Assembly: GCA_019914945.1 (NCBI GenBank)
Contig: CM034103.1
Coordinates: 4,464,001 to 4,528,000, forward strand
Direction of reading: 5' to 3'
Length of the DNA: 64,000 nt
Source of the DNA: Typha latifolia
Lineage: Eukaryota; Streptophyta; Magnoliopsida; Poales; Typhaceae
Each line of letters starts with the position of its first letter. The first letter of the stretch is position 1. Below are positions 55,601 to 64,000 of this stretch, piece after piece. Below the pieces are notes generated by a model that did not search any database, was not told the origin of the DNA, and saw only the letters and a list, made by a program, of their open reading frames with translations. Made by a program: the position numbers and the translations under genes.

Positions 55601-58600
55601 CAATCCTTATGTCTCCTTGACTTTCCTCAACAAATGTAGATGGAACGATCTCACCACCATATGTATCATCAGGACTATGACTAACACTAGTAGGTATACT
55701 ATCTCTCACTGCTGAACGACCCGTACTAGGGTGTATGATGCTCTTCCTATATGAATTTGGTTAGAGCTGATGTACACAACCTTACCTTTGTTATCAGGGT
55801 GGCTTTTTTTATGAGATGACCAACCATGAGGGTGCATATTATCCTTGTTATACATGTTATTTAACTTTCTGTATACATAGAGAAATTTGATAAATTTGCT
55901 CATTAAACTTCCCAAAACTTAACCTATATTGAACTTCTCTGTAATAATTTTGGTTGATTTCTTCAAATAACCGTAGTATGACTGTAAAGAAGCATTTGTA
56001 TATATGTAAAAAATACCAGTTGTTGTGGTGAATTTTACTATTTTATATGTTATGAATTTCTCTAGCTTGTCATGCAATTCACCAAGATGTTTTTTCCACT
56101 GTGGTAAACAGATTTTACTGGTTTTCAAATATAGATAAGTTATATAGATCAGTGATGGCCGTGCCACCATCGGCACGGGCGTTGCCGAGCGGCATGCGTC
56201 GGCACGCAATTTATTACCTAAATTGGGTTAGTCAATTTAGGTAAGATGATCAATTAGAGTCCTATTAGGAAATAAGTTCCTATTAGAATCAGCTAGAATC
56301 AAAGTTGTTAACCTATTTAAGAGTTATTGCATTAGAAACAAGGAGAAGTTGGAATAAGATTATTTTGAGATCTCTCACTTTCTCCCCCGTGGTCTTCTTC
56401 TTCTCTCTTCTTCTTCTTCTTCTTCTTCTTCTTCTTCTTCTTCTTCTTCTTCTTCTCTCTCTCTCTCTCTTTCTTTCTCTCCCTTTCTCCTACTCTGTCT
56501 TAAGATTCTTCTCTAATCTCTTCTACTTCCTCTCTAAACCTCTCTCCTTCAATCTCTACTTTTTTCGTTGGTTATTGCTGCTGTCCAGAAGATTCCAGTA
56601 GTAAAAGAGAATCTTTGGGTGCCTGAACGTGAAGAGGAGGATTTGGTTTCAAAGTAAAAGCACTACTATTCCATTTATTGGTAAATCTAAACTCTACAGT
56701 CTTTCTTTACACCATATTATAGGCCTTTCTACTATCAACATACCTATTTGAGAGTTGAGGAAGCTACTGCCTTATCTGAGTGGTTTTCTCTCCTTCGATC
56801 TAGTAGTGATCATTTTAATCAATTAACTTCTTATCAGTTATTACTTACTATATTTTACTTTAGTTACTTGTTTGGATTGATTGTTCTCCAAAACATTGCA
56901 TTCATACTAGACCAAAACCCGCATATAGGCTACCATATTTGTCAATTGACTAATTCAATTGATTATTTGAATTAAAAATCAACAATTAGACCAAATTGGA
57001 CTCGAGTAATTCTATTTTGGTCAAATTGAAGATGATGCCCACATCAATGCCTCCATATACTTCTGGTGTAGATTTTCTTGTAGTCTCCTTAATTCATCTT
57101 TCGCAATCCAACTAGTGTCAGAACTGTAGCGATCTTTCCATCGAACCAGACATCGTCAGTGTGTACCCGGTCGTGTTTTCGTCTTACGAACATCAAGTAT
57201 ATCATCAATCTGGTCAGTGGATATCGACTGCACAAAAGGTAGTGAGCTAACATCTGTTGGTTGCATTGGGCCTCCATGATATGTGAACAAATTAGCAACA
57301 CTGAAGATCGGTGAAGTAGACATCTCAGGTGGAAGTTTTAACAAATAAGCATTACTTCCCAACTTGGCAAAATCTTTCTCCTTGCGGTGTTGGTTTGCTG
57401 CTTTCTTATATTTATTTGTCGATACCTGCAGCTTTTCAAGAATCTCTTGGTGACTTGGTGAATTATTTGAACAAATGTTTCAACATCAGCACTATTTCTT
57501 CCATTATATGGTATAGGGGTTCTATCAAGGTAGTGGAAAATATGATGGCCATATATACTCTCAAAGGGTGATTTTCCAGTGGATCTATTAATGGAACTAT
57601 TGTAAGCAAATTCAGCTTGAGAAAGAACTATATCCCATTGAGAGGGTTTCTCTCCAACTAAACACCTCAATAGATTACCCAATGATCGATTAACTACTTC
57701 AGTTTGACCATTTGTTTGAAAATGATATGCACTACTATATTGTAATTTAGTGCCCAGTTTAGACCATAAAGTTCTCCAAAAATGACTAAAAATTTTTGTA
57801 TCCCTATTTGAAGTAAATGATTTTAAAAAACCATGCATATGAACTACTTCTTTGAAAAACAAATGTGCTATATGAGATGCATCATATGATTTTTGACATG
57901 CAATGAAATATGCCATTTTAGTGAATCTGTCAACAATTACAAGAACTGAATCAATTTTACTCATTAAAGCATATACTAAGGGTCATTTAGTCATGTTATG
58001 CTGGAATTTATTCTTTTCAAGAATTAACATGGTTTTATTGTCAAGGCTTACATGGTCTTTTGTCTCTTGTTTTCTAGGATATGGTGCATCCCTTTGTGGA
58101 TGTAAAGTTACTTGTACATTGTCCTTAATAAAAGTGTATGTATTTTTCTCCCCATTATGCATTACCTTCCTATCATATTGCCAAGGTCGACCTAACAAGA
58201 CATGACATACATCCATAGGTACTACGTCACACCAAACTTCATCCTTTTATGATTTACCAATTGAAAATTTAATTAGGCATCTAGTTGTAACAGGAACTTT
58301 AACCCCACCTTTAAACCAAGCAATCTTATAAGGTTTATGCAACTTATCAGTTTTCATATTAAGCTTATCAATCATTTCCTGAGCAACAAAATTATCTGTG
58401 CTTCTACTGTCTATGATGACTGAACATAATTTTCCATTCGATGTGCAAGTAGTGCGAAAGAGACTTCGCCTGAGCCACATATCCTTATGTGGAGCCCTTG
58501 GCGTTAGCATTACACGATGCATGACAAGTAATTGACCCTCAGTATCACCAATTGCTTCATCTTTAGAGATGTCATCTTCTAATTCATTCTCATGTTCATT

Positions 58601-61600
58601 TTGACCGTCATCATCAGTTAACTCATCTTCTTCTTGCTCAATTAAATTAGATTGATGTGTAAACTTTCTTAGAGGACAATCAGAAGAACGATGACCAGGT
58701 TGCCTACATTTGAAACAAGTTAAGGGTGTAGGTCCTAATATACCTTTACTCTTTAGCAAGTACATCAGAATTAGATTGAGGAAAGACTATTTGTGTTGAT
58801 TTTGGTGGTTCCTTTTCGATAACTTGCATCCTAGTTGTGTCTTTATCTGAATCAATTTTACGAAACCCTTGTCTTCTAAGTTTAGCTTCAGCCTTTGTGG
58901 CTTCGCTATAGGCTATGTCAAGGCGCAAGGCATCACACATGGTTAATTCATCTTGGATTTGAGGTCGCAACCCATTAGTGTAACGGGCAACCTTTTGCTC
59001 TTCACTTTCTTGTAGTTCATTTCGTGCAAGTAAAGAATAAAATTCTTCAGTGTATTCTTGTACAGTCTTGGATCCTTGTCGCAAATTTTGAAGTTTTTGG
59101 AAAAGTGTTTGTGTATAATCAATAGGTAAAAACTTCCCCTTAAACTTTTCTTTCATACGGGTCCAAGAATTGATTTTATCTTTTCCTTTTCTAATTCGAT
59201 CATTTTGGATTTGTTTCCACCAAATTAACGCATGACCTTCAATTTGAGGTAACAAATTTTACTTTTTTGTCTTCTGGGATTTCTTTCATTCAAAAAATTG
59301 GTCTATATGGTCGATCCAATCCAAAAATTCATCAGGTAATAATCGCCCTTCAAATTCGCTGACATCAATCTTAATTCCCTGATCCCACCTATCAATAGAC
59401 CTATGTCTCATGTGATGTGCATATGAATTCCTATCATCATCACTCCTTATATCTTGGATAGAAGTGTTGCCTTGTCTAGATGCTCTAGGAATATTCTCTA
59501 GTTGTGGATTGACTTGGATGTTACCTAAGTGCTGTAAAATTTGATCCATTCCTTGTTGTAGTTGTAGAATTTGATGTTGTAGTTGTGTGACATCTTCTCT
59601 AATATTAGTTGTGTTAAAATTTGCATTTGACATGATTCCAAAATAAGCTAGACAGATAAAGAACCTTCTTTTTTTTTATTATAGAAAAGATGTTGAACTA
59701 TATCTATATGCAAGCAAACCCGAGAAAAAGAAAACTTGCTCTAATACCAATTGATGCAAATCTAATATGAATGCAATGTTTTGGAGAACAATCGATCCAA
59801 ATAGGTAACTAAAGTAAAATATAGTAAGTAATAACTGATAAGAAGTTAATTGATTAAAATGATCACTACTAGATGGAAGGAGAGAAAATCACTCAGATAA
59901 GGCAGTAGCTTCCTCAACTCTCAAATAGGTATGTTGATAGTAGAAAGACCTATAATATGGTGTAAGGAAAGACTGTAAAGTTTAGGTTTACCAATAAATG
60001 GAATAGTAGTGCTTTTACTTTGAAACCAAGTCTTTCTCTTCACGTCCGGGCATCCAAAGATTCTCTTTTACTACTGGAATCTTCTGAACAGCAGCAGTAA
60101 CCAACGAAAAAAGTAGAGATTGAAGAAGGAGAGAGGTTTAGAGAGGAAGTAGAAGAGATTATTGAAGAATCTTAAGACAGAGTAGGAGAAAGAGAGAGAA
60201 AGAAAGAGAAGAAGAAGAAGACCACAGGGGAGAAAGTGAGAGATCTCAAAATAATCTTGTTCCAACTTGTCCTTATTTCTCATGCAATAACTCTTAATAA
60301 CAACTTTGATTCTAGCTGATTATAATAGGAACTTATTTCCTAATAGGACTCTAATTGATCATCTTACCTAAAATTTAGATAATAAATCAATATGGACATC
60401 CCCGTATGTAGGGTACCATATCTGTCAATTGACTAATTCAATTGATTATTTGAATTAAAAATTAACATTGAAGATGATGCCCACATCACCGTGCCAGTGG
60501 CACACATTTATAATATTTTTAATAATTTTTTTAGGATATTTAGAGATATAATTGAATACATTCATTAAAATTAATATTAATAATTAAACACTCCATAATA
60601 TGATTGAATACTCCATAATGTAATTGAACACATAATAACATTCAATACATAATTAATAATAGTTCAATAATTAAAACTAATATCTAGTTGAACGTAGAAC
60701 GACAAGGAGGATCAAAGGCTTCATTTGCTGGCACAAGAATAACACGGGAATGTTGTGTTAAATACTGCCGATATTCTTCAAAACTTATCCACTAATAATA
60801 TTGCTCGTTATAACGTCTCACAGTTTTCATACAAATAAGAATTTTGTAATTTTTCGATGATATGATATGAATATTGAATATGCACCGGAACGACATGCGC
60901 CGGCACAAGTACACCATAAACATATGCAGATTATGGATATAGAGTATAATAAAGGTGTTGTGGCTCTGGTGAGTGTGATTGATATGATAGTAATGATGAT
61001 GAACTCATATCATCCTGTGGGTACACCTCTCCTGATGTCCTGCTACTTATAGACTCAAGTCCTTTCCTCATCTGACTGTAATCATATTGAGCTTGAGATG
61101 GTTCCTTTCCTTTTTTCTGTCTCTGATAAATTCAATTTTGTGGTTGTCTAGGTCTGGTAAATGAGTTGTCATTCTAATTTTAAAAAATGACAGATAAGTT
61201 GTCATTTCAAAAATGACAAATAACAAAAGTTAATTAATGAAAATAAGAAAAAGTTAAAACAAAAGGTTCCACATGTCATATCATGTTTGTTAAGAAAATA
61301 AGTAAAGTTGATTTGATAAAAATTGATGGAAATAGAAAAATTTTAAAAAAATGTCTCTACATTGGCACATGACCGGCACGAGGCTGTGTCGGACCGGCAC
61401 AGATCGGCACGCCCTTGTGCCGGTCGGCACGGCTTAGCACGGCTCGGCACGACTAGTACGGCAAGTGCCGGTCGGCACGGGGCATGCCGACCGGCATGGC
61501 CATCCTTATTATAGATATAATTCATTTTACTCTGCTTAATGTCATTTATTGCTCACATACAAGTTGATCCTATGCTAGAGGAAGTTGAATTGCGTTTCAG

Positions 61601-62031
61601 TCGAAACTCATCAAGTTTTTTACCATTATTTGTGGCAATATTTAGATTTATGTGTTACACAAGAATTTCTCGCATATTGGTTCCCTGTGTGGTCATAATT
61701 CTGACAGTTGATTATCTTTAATGATTTACTATTTGCAACTTGGTTTGCCTAGTTCCCTTATATTGCAATGATGAATTGTTTTACTCTTGTACCCTAATTT
61801 AATTGTTATTTGACATGTTTACCCTAAGGAAGATCTTACCCTTATAAATTTGTTCAGTATATAGCAGCCCAGGATAAAAGTAAGACGGATGGGTTATCAA
61901 GCAATGAGTTATCTAATGGCATTCAACAGCCACAGGTTACTCATGGAATTTCCTTTCTTACTGGTATCAAGCAGCGGTTGCTTTCATTTATTTTTCGCAA
62001 AACTTGGAATGAGGAAGCAGATCAAACTTTG
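52628..62031 (+). CDS. DET1: DET1 (de-etiolated 1), partial: three internal exons
   Basis: DET1 is a nuclear protein of the COP10-DET1-DDB1 complex that supports CUL4-based ubiquitination and represses light responses in the dark. Exons seen are 52628-53055, 53168-53396 and 61858-62031, with GT-AG borders and matching phases (277 codons). They encode RQFYENLCPSYTVYDID, FRKFTDDGQYLVSFGQNHQD, SLASSNEFICKDFFLY, FGLFATSTAQ, GVVLDEKAF, NLAHSMGAFLYEDLL, LQIRDSGNF and FCREDDELFL. The third exon has GIKQRLLSFIFRKTWNEE. These follow plant DET1 in order from about residue 26 to 300. The N-terminal exon and the C-terminal half are outside or not found. The second visible intron is 8,461 bases and packed with transposons, yet the flanking exons are clean and in frame, so the gene is probably functional. 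Confidence 0.92.
54465..54929. mobile_element. MITE with CAAGG ends and 8-bp target duplication (DET1 intron)
   Basis: The ends are CAAGGTTCC at the left and GAATCCTTG at the right. The octamer CTCCAAAT flanks both sides (54457-54464 and 54930-54937). Subterminal CGGCCGTATCGGCC and GATCGGCCGAAAC words make further inverted repeats. The middle is AT-rich with a (TC)n run and a CTGCTGCTGCTG run. No frame is present. The 8-bp duplication points to a non-autonomous hAT-like element. Confidence 0.85.
55020..55250. mobile_element. second copy of the CAAGGTTCC element, left end
   Basis: CAAGGTTCCCAGCATCGGG begins at 55020. CGTATCGGCCGTATCGG and an AT-rich stretch follow, parallel to the element at 54465 over about 200 bases. 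It then passes into a coding-like region (55251-55915). This suggests that a longer, possibly transposase-carrying relative of the same family lies here. Its right end could not be fixed. Confidence 0.6.
55251..55915 (-). pseudogene. hAT-transposase-like C-terminal remnant
   Basis: A 152-codon minus-strand frame (55709-55251) is rich in Tyr, Gln, Ser and Asp (SRYPQYSQTQDPNTGYYPPQ, DYDDEDHRN). It is preceded by a 69-codon frame with a KKSHPDNKGK segment that suggests a BED-type or linker region. Such acidic, Tyr/Gln-rich tails occur at the C-termini of plant hAT-related proteins. A similar tail (EPSQAQYDYSQMRKGLESI, then SHSPEPQHLYYT) can be read on the minus strand at about 61110-60930. No catalytic motif is visible, so the family call is tentative. 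Confidence 0.35.
56153..61505. mobile_element. CGGCAC-rich DNA transposon-like repeat, copy 2, split by gypsy insertion
   Basis: The left end starts GATGGCCGTGCC at 56158 and is GC-rich to about 56208. The right part runs 60489-61505 and ends in GACCGGCATGGCCATCC, the inverted counterpart of the left end. Joined across the gypsy element, these parts align in order with copy 1 at 51175-52370. The right terminal 140 bases are a dense field of CGGCAC and CCGGCA words. A transposase-like tail is seen on the minus strand near 60930-61110. No clean target duplication was found. Confidence 0.6.
56209..60488 (-). mobile_element. antisense Ty3/gypsy element without RT/RNase H, inverted 3' LTR
   Basis: Read on the minus strand. 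The 5' LTR is 60488-59752 (ends TGATG and CATCA, 737 bp), followed at once by ATTGGTATTAGAGC as primer-binding site. Gag spans 59633-58750 (ISVSEFEG-type and FYSLLARNEL motifs). A zinc knuckle, CFKCRQPGHRSSDC, lies near 58715. The protease lies around VIIDSRSTDNF (Arg in place of the catalytic-motif Gly). Integrase is 57964-57340 (VDRFTKMAYF, TNGQTEVVNRSLG), with a chromodomain-like end to 57089 (CLVRWKDRY). Reverse transcriptase and RNase H are missing between protease and integrase (about 57980). The 3' LTR starts correctly at 57046, but from about 56911 to 56209 it is present in inverted orientation. Confidence 0.88.
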
Positions 62032-62479
62032 GTAGGCTATAAAATTTTCTTTTCTCATTTCCTTTCTGAATACAGAAATCTTATGATTTAAACTTATGTT
62101 GTTGGATAGGGTGCTGATAGCTGTCTTTACTTTTCACATTATTTCTCTTACACCTTGTGCTAATTCCATCTGCTTTCCCTTTAATATTGATTGTATTGTT
62201 TGCATTGATGACATGGTTCTCGGTTATCAAGCACTTGAGCTTATTGTTGAGTACCATATCTATTCCTTAATTGCTGGTTGGCATTCTACGAGAAGATGGT
62301 CCTTTTCTTTTCTTCCCTTATTTCACTTTTACGACACTCAGACCTGAAAGAATCAGATCCTGGTGTTCGCCCTTCTCATGGTATGGGGCCTTGCTTAGAT
62401 TTGATAATCTAAATATGGGGCCTTGGAGAACATCAGTAATTGATATCCGTAATTGTTTTATTTTCAAGGTTTTAGCTTT

Positions 62480-62514
<35 letters not shown>

Positions 62515-62787
62515 TCTCATACTCTCTTTCTAGCCCTCATATTTCACCGAGCTCATCTAGTGCCCATCTACCTAGCTCCTAGGTTCCTCTACACTCTGGT
62601 GAATTATTTTATCTCTTTTATCTTTTTTCTATTTCTCCTTTCTCTCTCTTTTACTCTTTAGCTCACTTCTACAACAGTAATTTACGAGCATAAAGATTGA
62701 AATTCATCATGGTTTCTAGTGAGTATCTTTTTTAGTTTTAGGCTTCATATGTGAATAATTTTATTTTTATAAATTTTTATCACTTGT
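62032..62787 (+). other. DET1 intron 4, first part
   Basis: Intronic DNA after the third visible exon (donor GTAGGC). It contains a (TC)n microsatellite at about 62481-62510. No further DET1 exon was recognised before the window end. Confidence 0.6.
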
Positions 62788-63751
62788 TGATGTGGGCATC
62801 ATCTTCAATTTGACTAAAATAAAGTTGCTCGAGTCCAATTTTGGTCTAATTGAGCTAATTATGCTCAACTTATTTTCACATTTAATTTGTTGATTTGATT
62901 TTTTAATTCAAATGACCAATTGAATTAGTCAATTGATAGATATGGCAAACCTATATGTGGGGGATGTTCGCATTAAGTTATTACCTAAATTGGGTTAGTC
63001 AATTTAGGTAAGACCTAATCAATTAGGGTCCTATTAGGAAATGAATTCCTATTAGAATCTTAATTGATAGTTATGGTAAGCTTATATGTGGGGGATGTCT
63101 AGATTAATTTATTACCTAAATTGGGTTAGTCAATTTAGGTAAGATGATCAATTAGATCCCTATTAGAAAATAAGTTTTTACTAGAATCAGCTAGAATCAA
63201 AATTGTTAACCTATTTAAGGGTTATTGCATGAGAAACAAAAAAACGATTGAATAAGAATTATTTGAAATCTCTCATTTTCTCTCCTGCGGTCTTCTTCTT
63301 CTCTCTCTCTCCCTTTCTCCTACTCTATCTTAAGATTCTTCTCTAATCTCTTCTACTTTCTCTCTAAATCTCTCTCATTCTTCAATCTCTACTTTTTATT
63401 GGTTACTGTTGCTATCAAGAAGATTCCAGTAGTGAAAGAAGATCTTTGGGTGCCTGGACGTGAAGAGTAAGATTTGGTTTCAAAGTAAAAACATTACTAT
63501 TCTATTTATTGGTAAACTTAAACTCTAAAGTCTTTTCTTACACCATATTTTAGGCCTTTCTACTGTCAACATATCTATTTGAGAGTTGAGGAAGTTATTG
63601 TCTTATCTGAGTGGTTTTCTCTCCTTCCATCTAGTAGTGATCCTTTTAATCAATTAACTTATTGTTAGTTATTGCTTACTATATTTTATTTTAGTTACTT
63701 GTTTGGGTCGATTGTTCTCCAAAATATTGCATTCGTACTGGATTTGCATCA
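62788..63751 (+). mobile_element. solo LTR of the DET1-intron gypsy family
   Basis: The stretch starts TGATGTGGGCATCATC and ends GATTTGCATCA, the same termini as the LTR at 59752-60488, but in plus orientation and with no internal region. An internal duplication of about 125 bases (TATATGTGGGGGATGT... TTACCTAAATTGGGTTAGTC, at about 62950 and 63086) makes it longer than its relative. Flanking pentamers CTTGT and CTTCT are a near-match for a 5-bp target duplication. It is most likely the product of LTR-LTR recombination. Confidence 0.85.
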
Positions 63752-64000
63752 CTTCTTCTAAATCTTTAGAGATCTTCCTGTATTTCAAATAATTTTTAGA
63801 ATTTTACATATTTTAAAAATAGTCCGATACCCTATCAATTGATACTGTTGATACTTTGAACCTTTCTATGACTTATCAAATGTTATTTACTGTTTTTTAG
63901 TTTATTTACTAGTTTGGTCATTTGTCTTCCGAATCATTGCATTCAATAGTAGGTTTGCAGCAAACCCTAGTTTATTACATATCCCATGTTCATGTTAACT
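63752..64000 (+). other. DET1 intron, right edge of window
   Basis: AT-rich intronic sequence. A second phrase, GAATCATTGCATTCAATAGTAGGTTTGCA, at 63934-63962 resembles the LTR end again, so another LTR fragment may begin here. Confidence 0.4.

Overview
The window is nuclear DNA from a flowering plant, most likely a monocot. It holds four intron-bearing or intronless plant genes in AT-rich DNA heavily loaded with transposable elements. The monocot call is an inference. It rests on the very GC-rich intronless calmodulin-like gene beside low-GC genes, and on the overall likeness of the EPSPS, CML7-like and DET1 products to monocot proteins as I remember them. A non-grass commelinid such as a palm would fit, but I cannot fix the species.

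Layout. 1-6.9 kb is AT-rich intergenic DNA with GA-rich tracts, two hairpins and a large field of degenerate tandem repeats. 7.3-12.1 kb (+) is a complete eight-exon EPSP synthase gene of the shikimate pathway with a plastid transit peptide. About 1.5 kb downstream lies a degenerate copy of its own 3' end. 16.2-17.0 kb (-) is a four-exon 40S ribosomal protein S13 (uS15) gene with a telo-box/TATA promoter and an unexpectedly early stop. 17.4-21.3 kb holds two long-inverted-repeat MITE-like elements and a dead Ty3/gypsy integrase fragment. 26.4-26.9 kb (-) is an intronless calmodulin-like gene (CML7-like). 27.2-33.8 kb (-) is a LINE interrupted by an LTR-retrotransposon remnant that consists almost only of two LTRs. 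35.6-36.2 kb is a hAT-type MITE with a perfect 8-bp target duplication. 36.2-41.5 kb (+) is a Ty3/gypsy element with both LTRs but no integrase. 41.5-43.6 kb (+) is an LTR-like segment joined to a Ty1/copia reverse transcriptase/RNase H pseudogene. 47390-47889 is an assembly gap of exactly 500 N. 48.9-50.2 kb (-) is another gypsy remnant.

From 52.6 kb to the right edge the DNA is a partial DET1 gene (+; COP10-DET1-DDB1 complex, repressor of photomorphogenesis). Three exons are visible. The intron between the second and third visible exons is about 8.5 kb and is filled with nested mobile elements: two related MITE-type repeats, hAT-like coding remnants, a CGGCAC-rich DNA-element family, and an antisense gypsy element that lacks reverse transcriptase and has an internally inverted 3' LTR. 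A solo LTR of the same gypsy family lies in the next intron.

The genes do not form a functional unit; they are ordinary single plant genes separated by repeats. I found no CRISPR array, no bacterial-type operon and no convincing new enzymatic system. The most informative items are the nested transposon structures with readable target duplications, the duplicated EPSPS 3' end, the truncated RPS13 reading frame and the transposon-inflated DET1 intron.
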